This document shows, piece after piece, positions 43,526-56,204 of a DNA stretch of 64,000 nucleotides (the stretch's first letter is position 1; the number at the start of each line of letters is the position of its first letter). A model generated the notes under the pieces. The model made no database searches. It was not told where the DNA came from and saw only the letters and a list, made by a program, of their open reading frames with translations. The position numbers and the translations under genes were made by a program. The stretch covers positions 14,646,001 through 14,710,000 of the forward strand of contig OX291545.1 in NCBI GenBank assembly GCA_946406115.1, given 5' to 3'. The stretch comes from Apoda limacodes (lineage: Eukaryota; Arthropoda; Insecta; Lepidoptera; Limacodidae).

Positions 43526-43640
43526 GGGTATAGGCTATTTAATCAACCAATTTAGGTCTAAGTGCCATGACAGGTGCTCATGTCGTCGCAAATCTTCTTC
43601 TGATACAATGTATGTAGTCTTAGGTGGCTTTATATATATA

Positions 43641-43959
43641 TAGACTAATATTATTTATGCAAAAGTTCGTATGGATGGATGTTTGTTACTTAATCACGCC
43701 AGAACGGCTGAACGGATCTGGATGAAATTTTCCATAGAGATGGATTATATATAGTCTGGAATAGGACATACGCTAATTTCTATCCCGGCAAATGCAAAAC
43801 TTTTAGTGGGAATAACTTAAACCGAATTCCACTTAAACGAACTATAACTTCGGTTATAGTTTCCGGTAGCAAACTTTTTTAGTATAATCAACTAATTGGC
43901 GTAGGAATCCCACGCTGATAACCACATTCAGGGCGGGCGGAGCCGGTGGCGAAAGCTAG
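43641..43959 (+). mobile_element. Lep1-like Helitron
   Basis: It starts near GACTAATATTATTTATGCAA, carries AACGGCTGAACGGATCTGGA and ATAACCACATTCAGGGCGGG, and ends CGGAGCCGGTGGCGAAAGCT-AG (CTAG 43956-43959, host T at 43960). The 5' TC is altered. Confidence 0.8.
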
Positions 43960-43960
43960 T

Positions 43961-44887
43961 GTCCTACAAGACGTGAATCAGTAACTTTTGAGTGATAAGA
44001 GGTATAATCAAATATCAAAATAAGACACTACAAACTATGGCAGGCTACAGTAGACTGCGACAATCTGGAAACTATACGGAGAAAAGTTTTGAAAGTTCCA
44101 CTTCGATCTAATTATTTGTTCTTAAGCGATAAGAGAACAGACCACAAAACAAAGAAGTATAATTGCACTTTATATTAGTCGTACAGGACCGGGTAATGTG
44201 TGAGGAATTATTTATGTTTATTACATTACCGGTAATAAGGTAAGGTTATTCATATGTCTTCATATATAGCGGGTAGTTTGTGGGGAATCATTCGTTCTTT
44301 TTACAAAACCAAGTAGGTTTGCCGAGTAGTACCTATACCTCATTTTCTTGTCTTCTTATTGTAACAATATGTCACTTCGCAGTTTGTGCGTACCAATCAG
44401 TATTTCGTTGTATTATCGCCATTACGTGTTCCCCCCTTAATGACGTGACTAATTATATATATATCATCTGGTAGTCTTATCAAACTAGGTTTAGTGTCGT
44501 GGGCTCCCCTACTATTTGACATTAATTCAATTAATAGATGATAAATAAACAAAACAAAACAGCTGCTTATAATAGATTCCAATATTTCATAATGTAGAGC
44601 TCAACATTGCATTACAATTGATTGTCATTTCGAAACTGTATCGAAACAACATCCGTAGGTATAATAGGTACGTCTATCTAATTTGAATCTCAAGAGCTTT
44701 CAAAAATCGACGCACAATAGAGAATGGCCTACTCCCACTTCACCTCAGTACCCGACTCGAGTCAATTCTAATAAGAATTGACGGACTGATTTTTATGATA
44801 CGCATCTCTCGCACTAAATTGACTGTGACTGGCCTATATTGTTACTGTGGTTCTTTTACTTACTATGCAGTATATAACAATATATAA
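43961..44887. other. Unique DNA
   Basis: Nothing recognised. Confidence 0.45.
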
Positions 44888-45225
44888 CTTGCTCTTGCCC
44901 GCGGCTCCACCCACGCTAAAAGCGGATAATTTACGGCAACTCTATGTAAAAGGTGACTTAATGAAATTGATAAATACTCAGCGTTTAAGTGCTCCAAAAC
45001 CGTCCTTTTGCCGACTTTGTTCAACATTATCGTCACTGCTTATTTCATACGTTACTTTATGTAACAATATATACCTATCCTATAATCTGGTGAGATAATA
45101 GATATAGCTTTGAAATTTGAAAAAAAAAAACCTTAAATCGTGTAAGTAGTTTTCGTGTGAAAAGAACATAAAAGGACAGACAGACAAAGTGATGTTGAGT
45201 TTTATAATATGTATAAATGTAGGTA
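44888..45225 (-). mobile_element. Strongly decayed Helitron-like repeat
   Basis: TTGCTCTTGCCCGCGGCTCC and ACCCACGC at the left, and GGACAGACAGACAAAGTGAT with TTATAATATGTATAAATGT at the right resemble the ends of reversed lepidopteran repeats. The interior is unrecognisable. Confidence 0.45.
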
Positions 45226-46979
45226 GGTAGGACTTAAATATATGCAAGGTAAGTTGGGAAGGGTGAACATTTGATTCATAATGACAACTAATAAAATTAA
45301 TTGATACTAGTTTTTTTGTTATTCGGATTCTTTATTCGACAAATAAAATTTTTGAGTTAACGCTACCTTGTCTAGACGCTTAGTTTACCTAGTTATAATT
45401 TTGCCTAGAAGTAGATAGCCGCTAGCGCCAGGCAGGACCAAAAAAAAACAGAGTGAAAATGATTTCCTATTAAAATTGTAAGAAAATGAAACTGCGTTTG
45501 ACAAAGCCGGACTTACAGCTAAAAGCGTTATCTTACCCAGTATAAACACAATAGTGTGTGTAAAACATAGACATTGAGAACTGGATAGCGCATTTTCTAG
45601 CCAGGTGTAAAAAAAGGGCTTTAAAGTGTGATACCTAGAGACGAAGCGAAGCGAATGTCTCTTGTTTTTTTATAACATAAACATCAACAAATAATATGGC
45701 AGACGTCGTTAGAAAGATAAAAAAGACCACATGTTCGCTTTGTCTCTTTCTAAAGTGTGGCCAATTTTGTGAGGCTATTGTGCAGTTTATAGGACAGATT
45801 ATACAACTCGAAGCCTCGAAGGTGTAAATACAATAGCGAATAATATTGTCAAAAATTAAATATAGATATAATTTAATCGCAAAAAGTAACTGGCCACCCA
45901 ATAAGCTTAATTACTTAGAAAAGAATGCTTGCTTACTCACGCTACTTAAAACTAGTTAATAAATTAAGAACGTTTTTTTAAATTGTAATTAAGTCAAGTA
46001 GGTACCTATAACTATTTTTTATAAAAGAGTTAATTAAAAAACTGTATACGAATCTTTTGTTTTATTTTCCTATTTTATCAACCATTTAGAGCGATAAGTT
46101 GTACTGTATAGCAACATTTTTGTTCTCTAAAAAAATATTTGTATTTCTTTTTAGAGCTATGCTTCTTTATATAGACACACCAGATATATGGAAACAATTA
46201 AGTAATAGGGCTTTGTACGGAATCCTAGCGATCAATTACAATTTAAAAATGTATAATTTAAAGCCAATTCAATAAAATTCAAACCGGCTAAACAGGGTTT
46301 CGTAGTCGCATGAAATAAAATCATTTGTACGACCGTCTACCATAACAATTTTAATTTTAATCAGTTTGCTTAATATTACTTTTGTCAACAGGTATAAATT
46401 TAGACCTACTACTTTATATTTCTAAATTAGATTTTTTATCAACACGTGTTGTTAACATCCTTAAAGAGACGAAAGGATAAACAGATTGGTGGACAAACGA
46501 ACGAAAACAGATCTACAAACAGACAGACTGACACACGAACATGACGTAACAGTTTCTCTTTTTGTCACCAAATAAAAATTCCCTAAAGAGTAAATTGTAA
46601 ATGCATTGAAAAACTTTTCAGTATCAAGATGTTTAAGCTTGCAAAACACAGAATGTGACCATACATTTAATTAAATCATTTTTTATTCGCATATATTAAA
46701 GAATCGAACGATTTTTTGCCTTATCGCAACCTTGATCGAAGTTGAAAAATCGCTTAAAGGCTTTCGTAAGACAACAAGAATCGTTTTTAAATGTAAATAA
46801 GTGTATGGTGTGTATGATATATGATACCGATCTAATTGTTTTTTTCTAAATAAAATTTAACATATTACGTAATAGCAACAGAACTACTGTGTACAGTGGT
46901 CATCATACTTGGGTCAATATTAAGGTAATAATAATAATATATACATATACCTACACATAATAGAAAAAAAATTAAAGTG
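45226..46979. other. AT-rich DNA with dispersed repeats G and H
   Basis: 45565-45614 matches repeat G (27623) and 45734-45805 matches repeat H (34775). At 46470-46540 a GACAGACTGAC-rich run resembles the end of a GCCAAGTGCGAG repeat. No gene was recognised. Confidence 0.5.
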
Positions 46980-47085
46980 TCGGTAACGCGAAAGTATACC
47001 TCTGGTGCTTGAAGCGTCCGTAACTTAGGGCACAGTGACCGATTATCATAATTCCGTAAGCTTGTTTTCCACCATGGAAAATAGT
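46980..47085 (+). mobile_element. LINE family-A 3' tail, decayed
   Basis: TCGGTAACGCGAAAGTATAC, CTCTGGTGCTTGAAGCGTCC, and CCGTAAGCTTGTTTTCCACC match the family-A end and UTR. Confidence 0.6.
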
Positions 47086-49469
47086 AGAATACCTATTTTT
47101 TTTAATAAAAAGCTATTGGTTGATCAATGAATACCTTTATTTATCAATACTGAGTTCTAAATTAAGAACATTGTATACTTACTGTACATAAATACTATGT
47201 TATAAAATAACCATTATACCTATTTAAATTGTGTAAATGGTTGTTAAATTAGGTATATAAAAAGAGTACATACATGCCCGTTTTATGAAACAAATACAAT
47301 TATATTAAAATAGGTTTTTTTGACCTAAATTTAAGATAATGTACAGAGAATTTAACATGAGACAACTTCTAAAAGGTAAGTAAGACTCCTCGTTAATCCT
47401 TGCAACTCGATAATTAACCAATAAGGAAAAATAAAGATAAGTTAAGTTTAACAAACGGATACGTGGACACTGACAATAGGCCTGATCCTCTAATAAAAAG
47501 TTGCTGAGCAAGCTTTGGAGAGAACTCTTTTTGATGTTTCTTTGAAGGATATAATCAGAAATAAGGAAATCTGACGAAGAACTAAAGTAGCCGACATATT
47601 AGAAGCTTACACAATAAGCAAGCTGAATTAGTAATGGGCTGATGTGTTCTTGAGTAGAGTAGAGACCACGGACTAATAAGAACAGCGTGGGTCGCCCCCC
47701 GCAAGGTGGACCGATGCCCTAAATGAGTGAGCTGAAGTAGGTAGCTGGATGAAAAAGATAGAGGACCGACCTCTAATCTCTTAACACATAAAATAAAATA
47801 AGAGAAAGTGATTTTGTACAAATTTAATACAAATATATAAATAATTACGGACCGCTAGAGTGGAAGGCCACTGGCCGATCACGACCGACCGCGACCCGAG
47901 CGCCTACATTATTTTATTTTATTTTTGTACCGAGCGTTATCCTGCTAAACTGTTATTGTTCACTTAACCGGTTCGAGACGTATCGTCTACTTTCGATTTT
48001 CATTACAGTTGTTATAATAAATTTATAAGATTGATTTGCTGAACATATTTTTACATATCTTTGAGGTCAGATTCGATGAATATAAATGAGTTAAAATGTA
48101 TAAATCTTTTTTGTAGGGTTGCCAAATGTTCCGTATTTTTCAGGAAGTTTAAGTATGCAAATAATCGTCTCACCAAGCCTTGCAGGATGTCTGTTGGCCC
48201 AGAAATTTCAGAACTTGAAATAGGTCATGAATTTTTCTAGATTCACGCGTAACTCTTGAGGTGTAAGTTATTAACTACCTTATTTTTAGAATACCTGCTT
48301 GTGTATTAGCAGGACTTTTGCTATTTTTTTTTATGTCAGACAATGACTGCAAAAAATAAACAAATGAAAAACCTGCTGAGTGCGTACGCAGCATGAAAAT
48401 ATTTTCGGATATCGAAAACCCTACAGGCAATTTTGAAGACACACCTCACTTACAATTTGATGCTCGGGAAAAAATATCTTATACGTACTTCCCTATATGG
48501 AGGAGCTACTCTCAAATTTTTTCTTCCTTATATAACAGAACTATGAGGCAAGAAGATAATTAGTTAATTTTCTAATAATTTTCGCATCTCTTGTCATAAA
48601 TAGCTAGCATTATAGTAGTCCCACATTATAAGTCCCGGATATCAAAGTATAAAAATCAGCAAACGACTTTGGAGTTGGCAAGACTAATTTGTTACCCACT
48701 CCACTATTCAGATTTACCCACCGAATCCACCTTGTAATTTTTGTAATAGTAGATAATTTTTCAAAAAATAAATCTTTAGGTCCTCTTTGTTAAAAAAATA
48801 TATTACAAGAACTAATATGTAGTTAGCTAGTTCTTAGATCTTATTATTCTCATTGTATTTTTAACAGCTGCAGCATAGATAAATTAAAACTGTCCTAATG
48901 GACAAGTTGAGACGTGTCATATACAGACGATTACACAGTGAAAGTGTCTACAAAAATTGTTTTACCTTGGGAACCAGGAGCCCGCCAAAGGCACTTACCT
49001 TAGCGGCTGATAGACAAAAAGCGATATTGAATTAGGATTAGAGCAATAAAACCGCTTAGCCAATCTAGATGTTACCGCTTGAGTGATCGGCCCAGATACT
49101 AACGCAAATGTCACATTCCCAGATAACGGTATTATGCCCATATAGGTACCACCTATACCTACTATGAATGATTAAAAAATCTTGAATAAATATTGGTGGC
49201 GTTTTGTTGACAAGCATTTTATGCATTAAATGCGCTCGATGCTCTCTATGCGCACATTCGATCGTTCTGTTGACCAAAAATGAATGCGTTATGACGTCAC
49301 TTCCAGTCCGCATTTAACGCATTGGCTGCTGTACATGTTTGAGAGGTAAAGTAGTGGATGCGCGTCAAATAGTGAACGGCCATACTGTTTGTTTACCTTT
49401 GGTGGTTTACATTTGCCTATGCATGACATCGCATCATAATACCGTCAACAAAATGCAGCTTTATTGTGG
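47086..49469. other. AT-rich unique DNA
   Basis: No gene was recognised. A CG-richer patch at 47850-47915 (GGAAGGCCACTGGCCGATCA) is of unknown role. Confidence 0.45.
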
Positions 49470-49740
49470 GTCGGTAGTGGCCTTGTGGTTTCGGTGTCTG
49501 TTTTGCGTTCTGAGGGTCAGAGATTCGAACCAGCGTGTACCAATAAGTCTTTCTTAATTTCTCAAATACATTTTTGTCCAAACCACTAACTTTTCGATGA
49601 AGGAAGATCGTGAGGATACCTACATACCTTAAAAAAAGACGCCACAATTCGCACTAGGATCGCAGGATGGATTGTGGTCCAAATCACCCTCGCCAAAAAA
49701 TCGCGTCTGAACAGTGGGTTCGTATGATGGTTAGGAAAGT
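49470..49740 (+). mobile_element. tRNA-derived SINE, copy 4
   Basis: GTCGGTAGTGGCCTTGTGG head, a degenerate B box (GATTCGAACC), AAGGAAGATCGTGAGGATAC, ATTCGCACTAGGATCGC and CAGTGGGTTCGTATGATGGT at the 3' end. This is the most diverged copy. Confidence 0.75.
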
Positions 49741-51086
49741 CATATTTACAAGGATCATACCGTAATTAATCGAAATATTTGAGTTTTTTGAGTGACAGGC
49801 AGTGGATCCCGGGAAATCATCATCATCATAAGTAAAAGTCAAAAATCGGAAGCTCATAACATTGGATCAATCCGTCAAATCCGGCAACAACCCCACAAAA
49901 ATATCAAGAAATGTAATTTTTAAAACACATTTCCAAGAACGTTTGGTTAAAATTGGCAAAAATATATGTTTTAGGTATTCCATATTAATGGTAATTTAAC
50001 ATATATCTTTTACAAGTATTTTTTTTAAACTGCAACCGACCATAAAACTATTTTTTTTGCAAAAACATTCAGCCGACCGATTTGATCCACTAAAAAGTAA
50101 AAAATAAAAAAAAAAAAAACATTCAACTAAATGTTTCTTTGCTGCCAACGAACTTTTTTTATTTATATATTCTTGTTTTATTTTTGGCAATCGACTATAA
50201 AGCGAATAAAACATGTAGCTGTATGGTTAAAAAAAATTATTATTTTTCTAATAAACAAATTCCAGTTATTTGTCAAAGTCAAACTTAGAACTTTGTTAAA
50301 TTTTCCTTCGAAATTAGTCAAGCGTACGATTGAATAAGAAAGAAAGGATAGGAAACTTCAGGGGTTCGGTTTTTACCACATATCTATGCAACCCAAAAAC
50401 AAATGATTAAAATACATAACGAAATTATAAGCGTTTACATTACTTTTTACCTACGTAGGTATATACTTACCGTGACGAAATAGACGACCGGATAGACATT
50501 AAGAAAGCCATTTTTTGCTGTCTGACTATGGAGCCCTAATATTTGACAAACAGATTGACATACATATATTACGAAGCTATCGATTAACTACTTACATCAC
50601 ATTAGGTTTGGGCTACAGAACCCTAAAAAATAAAATATTAAAATCAGCTTATCTTCCGGTTTAGACCGTCAAAATGTACAATCTCAAATGCACAATATGT
50701 CACAGCAGTCATTCAGAGTTGTTCGGTAAAATTCTGGGAGTTTTTGTTAAGTGTGCGAAAGTGCGCGTACTGCGAGAAACAATCGCATGCCCATTTCTGT
50801 GGTTTGCTACAGATTTATTGCGGTGCGTTTCTACACGGAATTTTTCCACTCGTATTTTTAGCAGTAAAGGGTTTTTCTCACATTTTTAATGATAGCCTGC
50901 TACTCGTATCGTTTAAGTATATTTCAAGGCCAATAATTTTTATCAAATTCTTTTAATATCCAATTCAAAGCGGGTAGCAAATCTGGTGCCTTAGGCAGCG
51001 GGTTTTATAAACGAACGCAGCCGGCGACGGACGAACGACACGCGGGCACGCCGCCGGCTGCGGCCGAGTCATTAGTTCGGGATTTG
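49741..51086. other. AT-rich DNA with a decayed GCCAAGTGCGAG repeat end
   Basis: 50465-50635 shows GACGACCGGATAGACATTAA and CTACAGAACCCTAAAAAATA, like the 3' end of that repeat. A GC-rich patch ACGAACGCAGCCGGCGACGG lies at 51013-51065. No gene was recognised. Confidence 0.4.
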
Positions 51087-51335
51087 TTTTTTTTTCTGTA
51101 TGAAAACTGCAGTTGGCTGATGCAGCCATTACAGCCCATATAGCGCCTAACGCTCAAAGGCTCACCGCGGGGGGAGCCTCGGCAAGGATTGTCGCTCTTG
51201 GGGTCGTCCCTTCAACCGGCGGCGTGAGCCTCGAACCCGAAGGTCAGCGCCAGGAGGCGAGTTCCCCATTACGCGGTCGCGGTTGCGAATGAGTGGGAGC
51301 GCTCCGGCACTCTTTGACACCTCGTATATGAGATG
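51087..51335 (-). mobile_element. GC-rich LINE 3' tail, solo copy
   Basis: Minus strand: GAGGTGTCAAAGAGTGCCGG, GAACTCGCCTCCTGGCG, GAGGCTCACGCCGCCGGTTG, GCCAACTGCAGTTTTCATAC with an A run. It matches 18437-18790 without the coding part: a 5'-truncated insertion. Confidence 0.8.
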
Positions 51336-51457
51336 AACGAGTGGACTGAAGGTCACAGGAACAGTGTGTCACATTCTTTTTCTTGTAGGTAGCGCGTCAT
51401 AAAAGTTTGCACGTATTAAAATGTAATAATTCTATCGTATATTGTTTTGTTTACCTC
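51336..51457. other. Unique DNA
   Basis: Nothing recognised. Confidence 0.4.
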
Positions 51458-51550
51458 ATTCATAGTGATGCCTCCGCCGTGCAGAAACTTACGTGGCCGG
51501 TTTACTGGAGGTAGAGTCCGGTAGAAGTTCGTCTTAATATTCAAAGTTTA
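51458..51550 (+). repeat. Dispersed repeat E, copy 2
   Basis: GTGATGCCTCCGCCGTGCAG, GGCCGGTTTACTGGAGG and GAGTCCGGTAGAAGTTCGTC match 10383-10480. Confidence 0.7.
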
Positions 51551-52446
51551 AAATGATACAACTTAAGTACTTAAGACATTTTTTTACCTACCTTTGGTTT
51601 TCTTGGACCAATCCTGACTATTCGAACAAAATAACGGCGTTCTGAGGTAACAAACATTAAAGAAAAACATAAAACCGAATTAAGCAAAAAATAAGAAGAA
51701 GAATAAGAATTAAGAAAAAAGAAAATAAAATGTGTTCGTTTTAACTAACTATTTGTGCAATTTACCTTTTAAATTAAAAAAAGGGAGCTTAGACCGGGAG
51801 GAGCCTATAAAAAATATATGTTTTTATCCGTCTGTAGAAAAGTTATTCAGGTTTTTTGGGGCATGTGTTATATTTGGGTAGTTTTTTCTCCTTAACTAAT
51901 TTATGAATTTTGAAACGCTCTAAGGTATCATGGACTATGACGCACCCAAGATGATAACTATTTCAAATCACAAACTGACTAATAAAATTTTACATGTCTT
52001 TTTGTTTTCATCCTATTTTTAAAATAAGAACTTATTTAAGTTATTATTATACTGACAACGTTATAATCGGACACGAGCAATACAAAACGCAGACATTTAT
52101 TGAAACTAAAATAAATCTGTCAATCATAGGTGGTGAGCAACTCCTGATAAGGTAGACTGAGGTTGTGTAGGTCATCCTTTCAACATTTGGCAAAGTAAAA
52201 AGGTTGTAGCAAAGTTACGAGCAAGTGTGATGTGGAGATAAGGCTTCGAGGTGGCTGGAGTCTGCAGGCGGGGTGGCGTCAGGAGGTGAGAATCGTGGAG
52301 GCGAACGTGAAGATCGAGAAGATACAACTGGCTCGATTTCCGCAGTTTCAAACTGTTGCCGTTAAGAAAATATTAAAAGTTAGTTATTGTGTTATATTCT
52401 GTATCCAGATGAGAAGATGTTAGATAATTAAAGAAAACATAAGATC
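51551..52446. other. Unique DNA
   Basis: No gene was recognised. The patch 52230-52330 is GC-richer (GCTTCGAGGTGGCTGGAGTC) with a 63-codon ORF of no known family. Confidence 0.4.
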
Positions 52447-52634
52447 GGCGCATAATGTAATGACAGTGTCCAATTGTAATTTTCTTTTGTTTTAATAATT
52501 GTATGGTAGAATTGATTTCCTCGTCAATCCGCATGAGTACGTACGTGTATGTGTGTGTAGGAAATGAATTCTACCATACAACTTTTAACACACAAGAAAA
52601 TAACAGTTGGACCCTGTCATAAAATTAATGCGCC
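52447..52634. mobile_element. 188-bp foldback MITE
   Basis: Arms 52447-52521 and 52559-52634 are inverted copies. Landmarks are GGCGCAT, ATGACAG-GTCCAA-TGT, TTTTCTT-TGT-T, TTGTATGGTAGAATT and ATTTCCT. The 37-nt loop contains GTACGTACGTGTATGTGTGT. No target duplication was seen. Confidence 0.88.
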
Positions 52635-52825
52635 ATTCTAATTTTAACTTTAAAAGTTTATTTTTGTATCAGTTTTATTTACAACAAATTTTAAATTAAG
52701 TCATTTTCAAATGATTTTTTTATTTCAATTATTTTTTAAAAAGGTCCACTATAAGTTTTTTTCTATTTCAAAATGGACCATCTTTCTCGTATTATATTGA
52801 GTTGACTTTCAAATTTCGGAAATAG

Positions 52826-52965
52826 TTTCGAAACAGGATAGTTTTGTTTTAATTGGTAACTGGTTTCGAAAAAAAGAAGTAATGTTCTTATTTGGAAACC
52901 GGGTTTCGGAAGAAGAAATAATTTCCTTTTATGGAAACCGGTTTCGAAACTTGGTTTCGAAAGCG
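52826..52965 (+). repeat. Short tandem array with TTTCGAAA palindromes, period 38-40 bp
   Basis: TTTCGAAA or a close variant occurs at 52826, 52864, 52904 (TTTCGGAA), 52942 and 52955, mostly in the phrase GGAAACCGGTTTCGAAA. Spacing of the first four is 38, 40 and 38 bp. Confidence 0.7.
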
Positions 52966-52980
52966 GCGGAAGGGATTTAT

Positions 52981-53330
52981 TCTATCTAATACCTTTAAAC
53001 AAGCAATTCTTGTATATATATATAATCTGAATCTTCGAAACGGGTCCAACGATTTTCATGAAATTTAGTATGTATGGGTTTCGAGGGCGATAAATTGATC
53101 TAGCTAGGTTTCAATTATAGAAAACGTCGTTTCATCTATGTTTTCAGGCAATGATAAACTAAAAAATATGATTGTTCCTGACATCTATTGGCGAGTAGTA
53201 ATACTTTTTTTTACCGATACGGCAACACTAAAGCTACTTGACAATAGATGGCGTTGTGAAGCAATACTAAACCTACCTGACAAAAGATAGCGTTGTTAAA
53301 AAAAAAAGAAACAAAGCTCGGTCTTCCAAG
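52981..53330 (+). repeat. Lepidopteran repeat ending AAAGCTCGGTC
   Basis: AACAAGCAATTCTTGTATAT, TCGAAACGGGTCCAACGATT, GGGTTTCGAGGGCGATAAAT, TGATCTAGCTAGG and the end ACAAAGCTCGGTCTTCCAAG follow the order of a widespread moth repeat. An inner stretch repeats TGACA-TAGATGGCGTTGT twice. Confidence 0.7.
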
Positions 53331-54849
53331 TACTGTACTTAAATTGCGGAAATTAATTTAAACCTTATAGTAAAAATGTTTAGGGCGTACCACGATTATA
53401 TTTGTTGAGTTCACGATATCGGCACTGCTCAATAGAGCAACCCCACAAATAAGGTATCAGCAACCTTATTGCGTACAAAACTGTATTTCCATTCAATAGT
53501 AAAAGACAGACGTTAGGAATTAATTTTATATTTTGTTTTGTTTTCATGCTAAGGTACTTAAGAATTCCTAAAAATACTAAGCACTATCGCTTGGTTACTT
53601 TGGTTGCTGAATTTTAATAGACGGATAATCTATGATACCGTAGCTTTTAAACGGACTGGTTAGAATTAGCTTTTATAAGTTGTTGCTTGTATGTGTCAAA
53701 AGAGCCAATGGCGACATTCATGTTATACATTTTTGTACATAACATCGACGACACGACAACCCAAGTTTCTTACATGGGTTGACCTCTCTCGACCAGATAA
53801 CCTTACACTAGGGGCCAGGTTTGACAAAGTTGAACGAGGTACTTAGGCCAACGAGCTCTCTTGTTCTGTTTGTTGTGATTGTATACTTGTAAGATCTTTG
53901 TACAATTTGTTTTGTTATATGCTAATTTAGCTTCAACTGCATATACTTTTTGTATGTCCGCTTCAAACTGAAACATATTTATATTGTTTCGATTCTATTA
54001 ACTTAGTAGATACCAATAAACCTACTTATTTAACGTTTGCTAGGGTTAACTGATTTACTCTTACTTATGTAGGTAGTTATATAAGTATAAATAAACAAAT
54101 ATAAAAAATAATAGTGAATGATGTTTGAATGGCTTGTTTTTTATTGTTTTCGTTATATTTTTCAATTATGTTTTTGCTTTGCGCATTGTAAGTATATGGG
54201 TACCTTTTAAGTTACTAAGATGTTACCTGAAATCTGTTAGTTTTAATTGAATTTGTTAGTAACGTTTCAAAGCTACGCGAACGATAGGTGTTGGTAGCAA
54301 AACTGGTGTTATCAAAATTGTAAAGTGTATCAATCGTGGGAACTCTTAATTCCAAAAGACTTATTTTCTTACTTATTTGACTTATTATCTTCTAATAAAG
54401 ACATCACTTGTTCAACAATCTTCTTCTTAAGCAAAAAGGGGTTTATCAAAAGATAGCTCTTCCAACTAATCTTCTAATTGGTGTGAACACAATTTTTACA
54501 TTCCCCAGTGAAAGTGTCCATTATGAATTCGATTAATCGAATGATTGTAGTTGTTACTCGTTAGCAGGGTGACGAGTGGAAGACAGTGTAATGATAGCTG
54601 AACGCCCCTTGTAATCGTCGACGCGTGATCCGACGCCTACCTACATCGCACTTTGAAATCGGATTTATTTTAATGGAAATTATGCAAGTCTCCAAGCGTT
54701 TCTTTTCACGCCAAGCGTATTATTAACACACCAAAACATATGATTAAATATTAGATGTTATTAAATAGAAATAATCTCTTTTCGTTTAAGACTCCCTGAA
54801 GGTTAGAACCTTAGAAGAAAATATATTATACATGCCATATCTATGGCTA
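53331..54849. other. AT-rich unique DNA
   Basis: No gene was recognised. Confidence 0.45.
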
Positions 54850-55261
54850 TATCATCAATATTGATAAAAACTTTCATAGCAAAGATGCAGTCAAAAGATT
54901 AAACTTGTGCCAGGACGAACCTGCAATCCTTACATTCCGACTTTCCCAACGACATCTTTGCTCTGAGAATACGCTCGTTACGTACGTCACATACAACTCC
55001 TAGTGACTTATTTATGTATATTATTAATATTGTATTTCTTAATTTTATAAAGATTTTGTGTGTTTGTAAGATTGATGTACTAGGACTTTATAAGTCAATA
55101 AGAGGTGTATGTGACGTTGGTAAAGAGCGTATTTTCAGAGCAAAGATGTAGTTGGGATTTTCATCAGCCAGATTTGTGCCTCCATAGCTAAATGGTAGAG
55201 CTCTTACACTTACTTTTGACTGGATTCTTGCTATGAAAGTATTTATTTATATTAATGAGAT
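54850..55261. mobile_element. 412-bp foldback element containing a tRNA-like A box
   Basis: The arms (54850-55013 and 55088-55261) are inverted copies. Shared landmarks are ACTTTCATAGCAA-AT-CAGT, CAAAAG, ACATCTTTGCTCTGA-AATACGCTC, and CGTCACATACA-CTC. The loop carries AAAGATTTTGTGTGTTTGTA, shared with 24340. In the right arm, CCTCCATAGCTAAATGGTAG resembles a tRNA A box, so part of the arm may come from a SINE. Confidence 0.85.
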
Positions 55262-56128
55262 AAATGTTCCAAAATCTTAAATTAATGAACTAGTATTAGA
55301 AATGAGTTTCTTTTGAAAAAAATCTTGCATCTAGAGTTTTAAAATAAAATCGGTCAATCGTAAGTTGGAGTCGTGCACTCTGGGTTTTACACTACCATTT
55401 ATGTAATTTACGAACACAAAAAACAACAAAAAGTGTGCCGCTATGGGTTCACCCATTCAATGGCCGACGTGCTTAACTTCGGATATCGTTATCAGTAAAC
55501 AAATTACTGTTTCTCAATATAATGTAAATAAATAAATTTAATTTATATTTGTATTGTATTTTTAATTTAATTTAGATCGAGTCAAAATAAAGAGAGGAAA
55601 AATTTAACAAAAAAAAACAAACGGTTTCAAAAAGATGCACTAAAAATAATTACTTATTTCCAAAAATCTGATTTGAATTACAGTTACGAAACCCTTAAAT
55701 CTATAGGTAATTAATTTTTGAAATACGTTTCGACTTTGTCTTTTGATTCTGAAAATAGTGACTGTACTAGACTAGAAATACAATCATGAAAACCCTATGT
55801 TGTGTATAGAGCAAAAGGTTGAAAGATGTAATTGGTGCCTTAATTATATTGATGTGCCTAAGTCGTAATCAACTTTGAAATAAAATACCTTTTATCTTTT
55901 GTTTATACATCACGGTAAACGATACGATCATAAATGATCGAACCAAATCAGTTTGATGATGTATCAAAAATACTGTAGAACGAGCGGCAGTGTCAGCTGT
56001 CATCTGTACATTTCTGGGTGAACAGGCAGCACCGTGACATGGCCAGTTATTATTCCACATCACCGAAAAATTAAAGTGGTGATACCCGATTTTAAAACTG
56101 TAATACGATAAAACGTTGCCGAGAGTAA
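55262..56128. other. Unique DNA with a 5S-like fragment
   Basis: 55433-55500 (AAGTGTGCCGCTATGGGTTC, GCCGACGTGCTTAACTTCGG) matches the 5S-derived element at 40170-40240 in the same orientation, but is shorter. A degraded GCCAAGTGCGAG-like start may lie near 55345. No gene was recognised. Confidence 0.45.
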
Positions 56129-56204
56129 TGCGATGTCAACGCGTTGTTGATGCGATGTCAACGCGTTGTTGATGCGATGTCAACGCGTAGTTAATGCGAT
56201 GTCA
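56129..56204 (+). repeat. 22-bp tandem repeat, about 3.5 copies
   Basis: TGCGATGTCAACGCGTTGTTGA repeats with exact 22-bp spacing (starts 56129, 56151, 56173, 56195). The first two units are identical, the third differs by two bases and the fourth is partial. Confidence 0.95.
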
